In this document: positions 9,291 to 17,673 of the stretch, in pieces
Layout: every line of letters begins with the position of its first letter
How positions within the stretch are numbered: the first letter of the stretch is position 1
Origin: Flavobacterium selenitireducens
GTDB lineage: Bacteria; Bacteroidota; Bacteroidia; Flavobacteriales; Flavobacteriaceae
NCBI RefSeq assembly: GCF_014748335.1
Contig: NZ_JAAVIY010000003.1
Span: 62,001-126,000 of the forward strand
Direction of reading: 5' to 3'
DNA: 64,000 nucleotides
The notes under the pieces: generated by a model
Seen by the model: only the letters and a program-made list of their open reading frames with translations
Told to the model about the DNA's origin: nothing
The model's database searches: none
Translations under genes and position numbers: made by a program

Positions 9291-11187
9291 ATTGTAGCGA
9301 GGATCGGATCGACGCGATGGCGTTGCTGATGTTTTCGATTTGGTATTCCCTTTTAAAAATGCCGTGATCGAGCAGCGCTTGCAGGAAGGCGACGTCCTTT
9401 GGGTTTGGTACCGCTTCGGCATAGCCCAGGAAGGCGTCGAGCGGTGTTTTTAGCGCATCGAAACGCTGCTGGATTTCCTGGTAATAGATTCCGGAATCCA
9501 ATCGGATGAACACGTTTTCTGTTTCAAGACCAAATGCCTGGGCAATGTTGTGACGGACGGTCTTGGGATTTTCTTCGGAAGGGATTACGATCTCGACCAT
9601 AACCGTCTGAGGCTCCTTCGCGACAAAGGCAATGATGTGCGAGAGTTTGTAGTGTTCCGACATCGGATTCTTGGCAAACGCATCGGCAAACGTCGCTTCG
9701 GCCAATTTCTTTTTCTCGAACAGCGACGGATCTTCGTCAAACCCTGTTCCGATTCCCATCCAATCGTAAAGCGATTCGTAAATCAACCTTCTTGCCTCGC
9801 GGGACTTTGCATCGGCCAGGACGTCGATATAGGCATTGGTCCAGTCCAGTTGCCGGTCGCTCTCCAGCGTATCGGCGTAGGTGTGGAACCGCTCGTAATC
9901 GAATAAGATAAAATTCGTGGTTTCCTTATCCTTGAACTGTGCGAGGTTTTTCAGTGTGTACGTGCTGTTCTTTTGGCTGTTCCGATTGCTGTTGGCGATA
10001 AAATACTTGAGGCTCGGCAAACAATCCCTGAGTTGGTTTTCGGCGATCTCAGACGAGATCGAATAGGCCAGTTTCTCATTTTTCTGTAACAGTATGGCAT
10101 TGAAATGCGCGATGTAGTCGGTCGTGCCTATCTTTTTCAGGGCCTCCATGATCAGTCGGAATTCGTCGCTTGTCGACGCGCTCAGCAACGCGAGCAGATG
10201 TGGAACTGCGGGCTCGTATTTGAGTTGGCTGAACGCGCGTATGATTTCCATTTTGGGCCCATCAATTACATTTTGTACCGGGTCCATAAGATTCGATGGC
10301 CCGCGACGGCCCGCATCGGCGATTTTGAGATGATCGAGGAACAGCGGCGCAATGATGTCGATCGACTCATTTTTCAACTGTCGGACAGCTTCGCTCTGCA
10401 CGAGGCTGTCGTCGTCGTTGAGTAATTTTATGAGCACGTTGCGCGACTGTTGCGTACGGACATTTCCCAAAATTTGTGCAAGCGCATATTTGGTTTGCGA
10501 CGGGGCGTAGTCGGCAAACTCGTCGTAAACCTCTTCGTAATCGTCGTGATCCAAGAAAAACAATTGCATCAGGTGTTGGCTTAGTTGATCCGGTTTTGCG
10601 TCGGCAATCAAACGATTCTTTAACTCGGCGATTACTTTGGGTGCTTTTTTTCGGTCAAAATACGCCTGAAGGAATTGCTCAAACTGTTTGAGGCTGTAAA
10701 AGCGCTGGTTTTGGTGAAACGTCGTTTGCGTCAAATCGTATTGAACCGTTTTGCCCTTGACCTTGAGATCGCCCGAAGTTGGCGATTGCATCCAGAATGC
10801 GCGTTGGTTTTTATAAGCCTCGAAAAGTACATTCGATGATGGGTTTTCCACAAGATTTTCCTCATACGACCGAGTGCGGTTTTCATCAATCGGGATGGCG
10901 TGCAGAAAAACTACGAAACGCTGTCCTTTTTCAACCTTGTCGATCGGGCCGTAACGATTGCTGAAACCCGAAATCCAGATCAGGTCGTTCTCCTTCAGCT
11001 TGCCTTTGTATATCTTGACGATCTTTGCCTCGGCTTGAAATTCCCCTGATGTCGTGTATTCGATAAGGGCTATCAGTTCGGATTTGTCGAGCATGGCGCG
11101 CCACGTCGGGTCGATCCACGAATCTGCCTTGGCTTCGACCGAAAATACAAGCAATAAGCAGGCGATAAGTAGCTGAAGTTGTTTCAT
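9289..11187 (-). CDS. Exported HEAT-repeat protein, function unknown
   Basis: A 632-residue protein with a cleavable signal peptide (about residues 1-21, ending VEAKA). Residues 30-170 form a beta-rich domain of unknown identity. From about 180 to 400 there are alpha-helical repeats of HEAT/PBS type, for example NVLIKLLNDDDSLVQSEAVRQL, with further helical repeats continuing to about 620. Such repeats usually bind other proteins. It is last in a tightly packed minus-strand operon: its ATG directly abuts the stop codon of the esterase gene upstream. I do not recognise a specific family and would not assign a function beyond a periplasmic or surface scaffold. Confidence 0.75.
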   Translation of the reverse strand: MKQLQLLIACLLLVFSVEAKADSWIDPTWRAMLDKSELIALIEYTTSGEFQAEAKIVKIYKGKLKENDLIWISGFSNRYGPIDKVEKGQRFVVFLHAIPIDENRTRSYEENLVENPSSNVLFEAYKNQRAFWMQSPTSGDLKVKGKTVQYDLTQTTFHQNQRFYSLKQFEQFLQAYFDRKKAPKVIAELKNRLIADAKPDQLSQHLMQLFFLDHDDYEEVYDEFADYAPSQTKYALAQILGNVRTQQSRNVLIKLLNDDDSLVQSEAVRQLKNESIDIIAPLFLDHLKIADAGRRGPSNLMDPVQNVIDGPKMEIIRAFSQLKYEPAVPHLLALLSASTSDEFRLIMEALKKIGTTDYIAHFNAILLQKNEKLAYSISSEIAENQLRDCLPSLKYFIANSNRNSQKNSTYTLKNLAQFKDKETTNFILFDYERFHTYADTLESDRQLDWTNAYIDVLADAKSREARRLIYESLYDWMGIGTGFDEDPSLFEKKKLAEATFADAFAKNPMSEHYKLSHIIAFVAKEPQTVMVEIVIPSEENPKTVRHNIAQAFGLETENVFIRLDSGIYYQEIQQRFDALKTPLDAFLGYAEAVPNPKDVAFLQALLDHGIFKREYQIENISNAIASIRSSLQ

Positions 11188-12096
11188 TTAGTCGCAAAAT
11201 CCGTATGAAGAGGAAAGTTCGTTCTTTTTCCCCGTCTTTACAATGGAATGCGACTGGATTTTTTGCCCGGCCATGACCTTGCGGATAAAATCGACTATCG
11301 TTTGCTGCTCTTTCTCGAAAAGCCAGCCGCTGTATTCGTGACCGCCTCCGCAATAGGTGTGCAATTCCGCGCTCGCATTTTTGGCAATAGCATGGTCGTA
11401 AATCGAATGTGACCCGAACAGCATAAGCCAACCGGAAGCGTCGGTTTTGCAATAATGGTGAGCCGCGGTTCCATAAGGCACGGTGCGATCTCCGTTCCCG
11501 TGAAAAAGGAACATCGGAATGCTGTTTTTTTCCGTAATCAGGTTGAGATCCATGATGGCGCCGGCTCCGGAAACCAGACCCGCATACTTGAAATCGGGCG
11601 GGAGGTCGTGCTCGTACATTTTCATGACGACGCGATCCCAATAAGCGGCGTGCAAAACAGCTTCTCCACCGGCGCTTGATCCGGAAATGAAAATATGGTT
11701 TGAATCGATGTTGAACTTTTCCTTGTTTTTCAGGAAATATGAGGTCGCGAGCCACAAATCGTTGACACCGAAACGGATCGCTTTTATTTTTTCGGATAAC
11801 ACGCCGTCGCAGCTGAAATTTTTGCCTTTCATATAAAGCGTGTAGGTAATCGTCGCCGCCGCGAACCCTCGTTCCGAGAGGAATTTGCAGAAAGCGGCGT
11901 TGTTTTGTCGCTCGCCTCCTGAAAATCCGCCTCCGTGGACGAAAATCATCAGCGGTAATTTTTCAAACGTTTTTTTATTCGGCAGATACAAATCAAGATC
12001 GAGCTGAAGCGTGTCGTTCCTGAAATACGTGAGCGTCTGCATTTTCTGTGCACTCAACACACTCGAAAACAAAAGGAGCAGGAGTATTTTTTTCAT
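11188..12096 (-). CDS. Exported alpha/beta-hydrolase (carboxylesterase-like)
   Basis: A 302-residue alpha/beta hydrolase with an N-terminal signal peptide (MKKILLLLLFSSVLSAQ), so probably periplasmic. The oxyanion-hole motif VHGGGFSGG is of the hormone-sensitive lipase/carboxylesterase type. The nucleophile elbow is SGSSAGGEAVL (middle Ser), the acid is likely the Asp in HGNGDRTVPY and the base is the His in GGGHEYSG. The natural ester or peptide substrate cannot be read from the sequence. It lies one base from the GldH-like lipoprotein upstream and abuts the HEAT-repeat gene downstream, so it belongs to the same transcript. Confidence 0.85.
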   Translation of the reverse strand: MKKILLLLLFSSVLSAQKMQTLTYFRNDTLQLDLDLYLPNKKTFEKLPLMIFVHGGGFSGGERQNNAAFCKFLSERGFAAATITYTLYMKGKNFSCDGVLSEKIKAIRFGVNDLWLATSYFLKNKEKFNIDSNHIFISGSSAGGEAVLHAAYWDRVVMKMYEHDLPPDFKYAGLVSGAGAIMDLNLITEKNSIPMFLFHGNGDRTVPYGTAAHHYCKTDASGWLMLFGSHSIYDHAIAKNASAELHTYCGGGHEYSGWLFEKEQQTIVDFIRKVMAGQKIQSHSIVKTGKKNELSSSYGFCD

Positions 12097-12097
12097 A

Positions 12098-12556
12098 TCA
12101 GTCCATCAGTTTTTCAACCCGTAAACCCAGTGCCAATACGTTCGGCAAGTATTCCCCATTGAAGTCATGCATTAGCCGCACTTTATGTTTTCCTTTGTCG
12201 AGAGGCCTCGCAAGCTCGATTTTTTGCGTCATATCGCAATAGTCGCCAACGCAGTCGCCGAGTTCGCCTGAAGCATCTTTGACTATCAAGTCGAATTTCA
12301 GGCTCGACAATTGTCCGTCAGGATAGGTAACTTCTGCAATCAACGGCACTTTCTCAAACTGGTAACCGTAAACGTGACTAAAGAAAACCTGCATCTCGTA
12401 AGGCGTGGCAGCTTGGTCGATTTCAAATTCATAGGTTTTGATGTCGGATTTTTGCCAACGGTTCGCGGCAAATGCGGTGTCGGTTTTTGAAAATACGGCC
12501 TCGCTCGTGCACGAGGTGGCTAAAATGGCGAGTAATGCTAAGGCAAGTCGTTTCAT
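12098..12556 (-). CDS. GldH-like gliding-motility lipoprotein (divergent)
   Basis: A 152-residue lipoprotein with signal ending LATSC (Cys about residue 16). The mature part resembles the GldH family in layout: a Trp-Lys-Asp start (NRWQKSDIKTYEFEI), a central Tyr-rich strand pair, a YPDG turn, a GELGDCVGDYCD segment and a C-terminal GLRVEK. GldH is one of the outer-membrane lipoproteins needed for stability of the gliding and type IX secretion apparatus in Flavobacterium. An extra Cys pair (about residues 109 and 113) could form a disulfide. It lies one base from YpdA and one from the esterase, which is not a gliding operon I recognise. It may be a paralogue rather than GldH itself, and I make the family call at moderate confidence. 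Confidence 0.5.
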   Translation of the reverse strand: MKRLALALLAILATSCTSEAVFSKTDTAFAANRWQKSDIKTYEFEIDQAATPYEMQVFFSHVYGYQFEKVPLIAEVTYPDGQLSSLKFDLIVKDASGELGDCVGDYCDMTQKIELARPLDKGKHKVRLMHDFNGEYLPNVLALGLRVEKLMD

Positions 12557-12557
12557 A

Positions 12558-13529
12558 TCAGGATTTTTTTAGGATGTCTTGAACGATAAGGTCGGCGTGG
12601 ATACGCGAATTTTCTATGAACCATTTATGGGTTTCCATGCCGCCGCAAACCACTCCGGCCAAATAGAGTCCGGGAATGTTGGTTTCCATGGTTTCGGGAT
12701 CGTGGGTCGGCGCACGCGATACATCCGCCGATAGCGTTACTCCAGCGTCGTCCAGAAATTTGAAATCGGGTTGATAGCCTGTCAGTGCGAGCACGAAATC
12801 TGTTTGTATTGTCGTTGTTCCGTCGGCGTTTTCGATGTCCACCTCTCCTTCTCTAATTTCGGTCACGCACGAATTGAAATAGGCTTTTATGCTGCCTTCC
12901 GAAATTCGGTTTTCCATATCGGGCTTGACCCAATATTTCACGCGGTCGTTAATTTCGCCTTTGCGGATGACCATCGTGACATCGGCGCCTTTTCGCCAAC
13001 ATTCGAGAGCGGCGTCAACCGACGAATTATTTGCGCCCACGACCACGACCTTTCGAAACGCAAACTCGTGCGCTTCCCGGAAATAATGGCTTACGTGCGG
13101 CAGACTTTCCCCGGGAATGCCCATGTAGAGCGGAATGTCGTAAAAGCCAGTGGCGATCACGACGTTTTTGGCCGTGTAGTTTGCCTTTTCGGATTTAACG
13201 TCAAAGCCCATTTCGGACTTTGAAATCGATGCTACTTTTTCGAACAACCTAATGTCCAATTTAAAATAGCGCTGAATGTTGCGATAATAGTCCAATGCTT
13301 CCTGACGACCCGGTTTCGGAGCGAGGCAATTGAACGGAATCCCGCCGATTTCGAGGCGTTCGGCCGTCGAAAAAAACGTCATGTATAGCGGATAATTGAA
13401 CAAACTGTTTACAAGCGCTCCTTTTTCGAGAACAATCGCGTTGAGGCCGGCTTTTTGGGCGGAGATCGCACAGGCCATTCCGATCGGGCCTCCGCCGACG
13501 ATCAATAAATCGTGCGTCACCTCGGCCAT
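12558..13529 (-). CDS. ypdA: YpdA-type bacillithiol disulfide reductase
   Basis: A 323-residue FAD-dependent pyridine nucleotide-disulfide oxidoreductase-like protein of the YpdA family, which reduces oxidised bacillithiol with NADPH in Firmicutes and Bacteroidota. The N-terminal FAD-binding GGGPIGMACA motif is at residues 12-21 and a second nucleotide-binding VVVGANNSSVDAAL is at about 165-180. C-terminal FAD contact is at IPGLYLAGVVCGG. The redox CxxC of thioredoxin reductases is absent, as expected for YpdA. Its start overlaps the end of the CYTH gene by 13 bases. Presence of YpdA implies a bacillithiol-based thiol pool, to be confirmed by bshA-C elsewhere in the genome. Confidence 0.88.
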   Translation of the reverse strand: MAEVTHDLLIVGGGPIGMACAISAQKAGLNAIVLEKGALVNSLFNYPLYMTFFSTAERLEIGGIPFNCLAPKPGRQEALDYYRNIQRYFKLDIRLFEKVASISKSEMGFDVKSEKANYTAKNVVIATGFYDIPLYMGIPGESLPHVSHYFREAHEFAFRKVVVVGANNSSVDAALECWRKGADVTMVIRKGEINDRVKYWVKPDMENRISEGSIKAYFNSCVTEIREGEVDIENADGTTTIQTDFVLALTGYQPDFKFLDDAGVTLSADVSRAPTHDPETMETNIPGLYLAGVVCGGMETHKWFIENSRIHADLIVQDILKKS

Positions 13530-13990
13530 TTTGAGAACGGGTTTTTGCTCAGGTATGAATTGTAATACCGCGCATCATTTGTGACTTCGGGGCCGAGCCA
13601 GCTTGGTTTTTCGTACGATTCGTTCTCGTCCGAGAGTTCCAGTTCTGCTAAAACAAGCCCTTGGTTGTCACCAAAAAATTCGTCGACTTCAAAGATATGG
13701 TTGCCGAACGCAACTTCATAGCGGATCTTGTCTATCGTTCCCGCTTCGCAAAGTTTCAACAGCGGTTTGGCTTCGATCAGCGGAATTTCGGTTTCCCATT
13801 CAAAACGCGTCGTACCCGAGTCATTGCCCTTTCCCTTCACGGTAATAAACCCACTTTCTCCTTTGATGCGCACTCGGACGGTTCGCTCGGGATTGGAATT
13901 GAGATAACCTTGCGCAATGTGGAACTTGTGTTGTGCTTCCGCCTTGAAGGCATCCGATAAGACGAGGAATTTCCTTTCGATTTCGATCAT
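13517..13990 (-). CDS. CYTH-domain protein (triphosphate tunnel metalloenzyme)
   Basis: A 157-residue CYTH/TTM-fold protein. The diagnostic EIERKFLV is at residues 3-10, followed by alternating charged strands lining the tunnel (RTVRVRIKGESGFITVKGK, RFEWETEIP, KIRYEV, WEVDEF-like, LAELELSDE). Members cut inorganic triphosphate or, rarely, make cAMP. The short single-domain form without a CHAD domain is most like bacterial tripolyphosphatases. It is first in the minus-strand operon, and its ATG faces the divergently transcribed recombinase-family gene. The 3' end overlaps ypdA by 13 bases. Confidence 0.88.
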   Translation of the reverse strand: MIEIERKFLVLSDAFKAEAQHKFHIAQGYLNSNPERTVRVRIKGESGFITVKGKGNDSGTTRFEWETEIPLIEAKPLLKLCEAGTIDKIRYEVAFGNHIFEVDEFFGDNQGLVLAELELSDENESYEKPSWLGPEVTNDARYYNSYLSKNPFSKWPR

Positions 13991-14065
13991 TGGGAAGTTG
14001 TGGATTTTAGCAGCAAGTTAAGTAAATTCCGCGGTTTTATTGGTATTTTTACTCAAAGCCAACCT

Positions 14066-16120
14066 ATGAAATTCGGAAATCGGAAGAAAAAAATTACACC
14101 TAAGGAGTTTATCGCGCAACAATGCAAATCGGGTTTGCCGTGGCAGCAAACGCCGGACGATCTCGATGTTTTGGTGCGTTTGATCCAACTCATCCGTCCG
14201 AAGCATCCGAAGAAAGTCGCAATGGTCGATCTGTCGGAATTTATTGCGTTTCTCGATGCGAACCCGCTTTGCAGGGAAAAATTGGGGAATTATGTTCGCA
14301 GTTTGCTTTGGCACAAAAAGTTCAACCGGTTTCTTTCGGACGCCGGGATTCTCAGCGATGCCGATTTTTTCTACGAGATCAAACGACGCATCGTAGCCAA
14401 GTTCTTGCCCAGGCAACCGCAGCAAAATCAGCTGGAGTACATACTGATCCAGGTTTTTTACTTGTCCAGCGACAGGATTTGGATAGAGAAGATCCCGATC
14501 GAGCAGCTTGAACAATTGTTCGACTTACTTGGATTTAAGCCGATTTACAACGACGTGGAACCTGATTCTCCGCTCTCTGAAGTATTGCTGGCGATGCATC
14601 TCATTGCGCAGCGCATCAGCGGACGGGCGATGGAGTCGGACGTGATCAAGATGGTTCCCGAATTCGACGATCTCGAAAGCCCGTTTATAGCATTTGAAAA
14701 AGAGTTGCTGCAAATCGACGACCGTATCCGGAAGACCGATATCCATTACATCCGGACACAGGATTTGACCTATCGCCAACTCCGGGTTTTGCACCAACAG
14801 TGCGTCGAATTTGTAGACAGGGCGTTCGCCAACAGTTCCAAGTACGGAATTTCGATCAAGGTGAACCAGAATTTGCTTAAAATCAGGCAGCAACTGGAAC
14901 GCCTGAAAGTGATGATGCCTTTGCTCGCGGTAGACGATCAGCGCAATCGCAAACAAAACAGCATTGCGTTAGGTTTGCAGCTTATCCGATACAATGGTTT
15001 TAAAAACAATGTAAGGAAATTCGTGTCGGAGAGCACCCAACTCATTTCCTACGAAATTACGCAGCACACCGCAAAAACCGGCGAACATTACATTACGGAG
15101 ACCTCCGGTGGCTACTTCAAAATGCTGCGATCTGCGTTAGGCGGCGGACTCATCGTAGGATTTCTCTGTGTTTCCAAGGTGCTGCTGTCGAAAGTAGAAA
15201 CGAGCACGTTCGGTCACGCCTTTTTGTACAGCATGAACTACGCGTTCGGGTTTATCCTGATTTATCTCACCGGTGCGACTTTGGCGACGAAACAACCCGC
15301 GATGACGGCTTCGGCTCTTGCCCGGGCGCTTGAAGAGGGTCGCGGGAAAGGAAAACGGTCAGACCGTTATGCCGCTTTCGCGTCGTTGTTCGCAAGGGTT
15401 TTCCGATCGCAATTCATCGCATTCGTAGGGAATGTTGCCATGGCATTCCCTGTTTCGCTTTTGCTGATTTGGCTTATCGATTATTCGTTTGATTACAATA
15501 TCGCCCAGTTCAAGTATCCGACGTTGTTGCACGATATCAGCCCGGTTCATTCGCCGGCCATTTTTCATGCGGCCATTGCGGGTGTTTTCCTGTTCCTTTC
15601 CGGGATCATTTCAGGAACTGTTGCCAATCGCGACAAACACAATCATATTTATTACCGCATCCAGCACCATCCCGTGTTAAAGGATGTACTCGGGCGGGAG
15701 CGGACACACAACCTCGCCAAATGGTACGAGAAGCGATGGGCGGGCATCGTGTCGAATTTTTGGTTTGGCGTTTTTATGGGAAGCACGGCCCCGATCGGTT
15801 TCTTTTTGGGGCTCGATCTCGACGTGCGCCACATCACGTTTGTCAGCGGAAATCTCGCCCTTGGGCTTTTCGGTTCGGGATTCGACATCCGTTCTTCGCT
15901 GTTGACGTGGTGCCTCATCGGAATTGTCGTCATCGGCTTGGTGAACTTTTTGGTAAGTTTCACACTTTCGGTAACTTTGGCGCTGCGGTCGCGCAACATT
16001 TCGTTTTTTGAACTGAGGTTCGTGGCAACGGCGGTTTTCCGACATTTCCTCAAAAAGCCACTGAGTTTCTTTTTTCCTACAGAAAAGCGAATTGACGACA
16101 CTCAGGCCGTTTCGCATTAG
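14066..16120 (+). CDS. Membrane protein of the 'site-specific recombinase' (SpecificRecomb) family
   Basis: A 684-residue protein belonging to the family labelled site-specific recombinase (after gonococcal gcr). The N-terminal ~360 residues are soluble and helical. The C-terminal half holds about six to seven hydrophobic segments (for example around LIVGFLCVSKVLL, FLYSMNYAFGFILIYLTGA, FVGNVAMAFPVSLLLIWLI and VFLFLSGIISGTVANRD). No tyrosine- or serine-recombinase catalytic motif is visible, so the family name is probably misleading and a membrane role is more likely. I prefer ATG 14066 over the upstream GTG at 14000: the upstream 22 residues overlap a likely promoter (TATTTTTA at 14044). The stop is one base before dinB. 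Confidence 0.75.
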   Translation: MKFGNRKKKITPKEFIAQQCKSGLPWQQTPDDLDVLVRLIQLIRPKHPKKVAMVDLSEFIAFLDANPLCREKLGNYVRSLLWHKKFNRFLSDAGILSDADFFYEIKRRIVAKFLPRQPQQNQLEYILIQVFYLSSDRIWIEKIPIEQLEQLFDLLGFKPIYNDVEPDSPLSEVLLAMHLIAQRISGRAMESDVIKMVPEFDDLESPFIAFEKELLQIDDRIRKTDIHYIRTQDLTYRQLRVLHQQCVEFVDRAFANSSKYGISIKVNQNLLKIRQQLERLKVMMPLLAVDDQRNRKQNSIALGLQLIRYNGFKNNVRKFVSESTQLISYEITQHTAKTGEHYITETSGGYFKMLRSALGGGLIVGFLCVSKVLLSKVETSTFGHAFLYSMNYAFGFILIYLTGATLATKQPAMTASALARALEEGRGKGKRSDRYAAFASLFARVFRSQFIAFVGNVAMAFPVSLLLIWLIDYSFDYNIAQFKYPTLLHDISPVHSPAIFHAAIAGVFLFLSGIISGTVANRDKHNHIYYRIQHHPVLKDVLGRERTHNLAKWYEKRWAGIVSNFWFGVFMGSTAPIGFFLGLDLDVRHITFVSGNLALGLFGSGFDIRSSLLTWCLIGIVVIGLVNFLVSFTLSVTLALRSRNISFFELRFVATAVFRHFLKKPLSFFFPTEKRIDDTQAVSH

Positions 16121-16121
16121 C

Positions 16122-17201
16122 ATGGAACCGAATTTACAGCGCAAGATTATTCACGTCGACATGGACGCTTTCTATGCGTCGGTGGAGCAACTCGACAATT
16201 CCGAACTTCGCGGGAAACCGATCGCAGTTGGTGGGAGCGAGAGACGCGGCGTGGTTTCGGCGGCGAGTTACGAAGCGCGCAAATTTGGTGTCCGGAGTGC
16301 GCTGAGCGGCGTTTTGGCTAAGCGGTATTGTCCAGACATTATTTTCGTGCGTCCGAGGTTTGACCGTTACAAAGAGATTTCGCAGCGCATCCGTAAGATA
16401 TTCCACGAGTTTACCGATCTCGTCGAGCCGCTTTCGCTGGACGAGGCGTATTTGGACGTTACGGTCAACAAAAAGGGAAATCCGAGTGCCACGCTTCTGG
16501 CTCAGGAAATCCGTCGGCGGATATTTGAAGAAACCGGTCTCACGGCTTCGGCCGGGATATCGGTCAATAAATTCATTGCGAAAGTAGCGTCGGATTACAA
16601 CAAGCCTAACGGACAGAAAACGGTCAATCCTGACGAAATCCTCGATTTTCTCGAAAACCTTCCGATCAAGAAATTTCACGGAATCGGAAAAGTAACGGCC
16701 GAAAAAATGTACCAACTCGGGATTTTTACGGGAAAGGAACTCAAAGAGAAAGAACTTGATTTTTTGGTGAATCACTTCGGGAAATCCGGAGGCTACTACT
16801 ATCATATCGTGAGAGGCATTCACAACAGTGAGGTCAAAAGCGAGCGCGTGGCGAAATCGGTGGCGACGGAGCATACGTTCAGCGAGAATCTGACGAGCGA
16901 AATTTTCATGTCCGAAAAGCTCGAGATGATAGCCGGTGAACTCGAACGTCGGCTCAAGCGCTATGATACGGCGGGCAAGACGGTGACGCTCAAGATCAAG
17001 TATAGCGATTTTACGTTGCAGACGAGAAGCAAGACCCTTCCGTATTTTATCTCGGATAAATCGCTGTTATTCGACACGGCGCGTGAACTTTTATACCAGG
17101 AAAAAATGAAGGAATCGGTAAGGCTGCTCGGGATTTCGTTGAGCAATTTGAATACAGAAGAAAAGAAAACTGTCGCCGTCCAGTTGAAGTTTGAGTTCTA
17201 A
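16122..17201 (+). CDS. dinB: DNA polymerase IV (Y-family)
   Basis: A 359-residue translesion polymerase. Palm-domain catalytic motifs are HVDMDAFYASVE (first Asp) and LSLDEAYLDVT (Asp-Glu pair). The thumb/HhH region is KFHGIGKVTAEKM and the little-finger domain fills the C-terminal third. There is no recognisable beta-clamp motif that I can fix by eye at the end. ATG 16122 is chosen over the upstream TTG because MEPNLQRKIIHVDMDAFY is a normal family N-terminus. It starts one base after the recombinase-family gene, so the two are translated from one transcript. I see no obvious SOS box, since expression is set upstream. Confidence 0.96.
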   Translation: MEPNLQRKIIHVDMDAFYASVEQLDNSELRGKPIAVGGSERRGVVSAASYEARKFGVRSALSGVLAKRYCPDIIFVRPRFDRYKEISQRIRKIFHEFTDLVEPLSLDEAYLDVTVNKKGNPSATLLAQEIRRRIFEETGLTASAGISVNKFIAKVASDYNKPNGQKTVNPDEILDFLENLPIKKFHGIGKVTAEKMYQLGIFTGKELKEKELDFLVNHFGKSGGYYYHIVRGIHNSEVKSERVAKSVATEHTFSENLTSEIFMSEKLEMIAGELERRLKRYDTAGKTVTLKIKYSDFTLQTRSKTLPYFISDKSLLFDTARELLYQEKMKESVRLLGISLSNLNTEEKKTVAVQLKFEF

Positions 17202-17268
17202 ATTGTTGTTAACGTGGCGCTTGCGTGAAGTGAATTCCGTATTTTTCAGCATCTAAACAATTGTTCTC

Positions 17269-17625
17269 ATGAAAAAAATCTTCACATTAGCCGTGTTGTG
17301 CGTCGGGTTCGCGTCAATTGCGCAAGAGTGTCCGAAACGCCTCGTGTGCGGACAGCCCGGCACTTTTGAGAGCCGGGACGGTATGACGTATAACGAAGAC
17401 ACTAAGGTCATGGTTATGCTCAAGGCAGATTATTCCGACGAAAAAATAACGATCTGCCAAGCCGACAAAATTACATTCGATACGACCACGAAAGAAATGG
17501 TTGTCGAAAACGCACAGCGATTGGAATTCTTCGGCGTAATCAGTAGCGAAGTTCCGATTGACAAAAGGGATTATTACCCAAAGTTGCGTTATACAATAGG
17601 TGGAGGCACTGCGTATCTGGAATAA
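17269..17625 (+). CDS. Small exported protein, OstA/LptA-like pattern, function unknown
   Basis: A 118-residue protein with a signal peptide (residues 1-18, ending SIAQ) and a mature region made of short beta strands: MTYNEDTKVMVML, KITICQADKITFDTTTKEMVVENAQRLEFFG. The phrase xADKIxFDxxTKxMxVxNA resembles the repeating strands of LptA/OstA-like lipopolysaccharide transport proteins, but a single short stretch is weak support. Cys pairs (about residues 21, 27 and 65) may form disulfides. A -7-like TATTTTTC precedes it at about 17239. It ends in a bidirectional terminator. Confidence 0.6.
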   Translation: MKKIFTLAVLCVGFASIAQECPKRLVCGQPGTFESRDGMTYNEDTKVMVMLKADYSDEKITICQADKITFDTTTKEMVVENAQRLEFFGVISSEVPIDKRDYYPKLRYTIGGGTAYLE

Positions 17626-17626
17626 A

Positions 17627-17656
17627 AAAAGCCGTCGGATCAAGACGGCTTTTGTT
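17627..17656. terminator. Bidirectional terminator between 17269 gene and BI-1 gene
   Basis: Perfect stem AAAAGCCGTC (17627-17636) and GACGGCTTTT (17644-17653) with 7-base loop; A-run on one side and T-run on the other serve both convergent genes. Confidence 0.9.
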
Positions 17657-17673
17657 TATTTTATATGTTGGGA

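Noticed and set aside
14066-16120. Mobile-element integrase
   Set aside because: The family name includes recombinase, but the protein has membrane segments and no recombinase catalytic residues, and there are no attachment sites.
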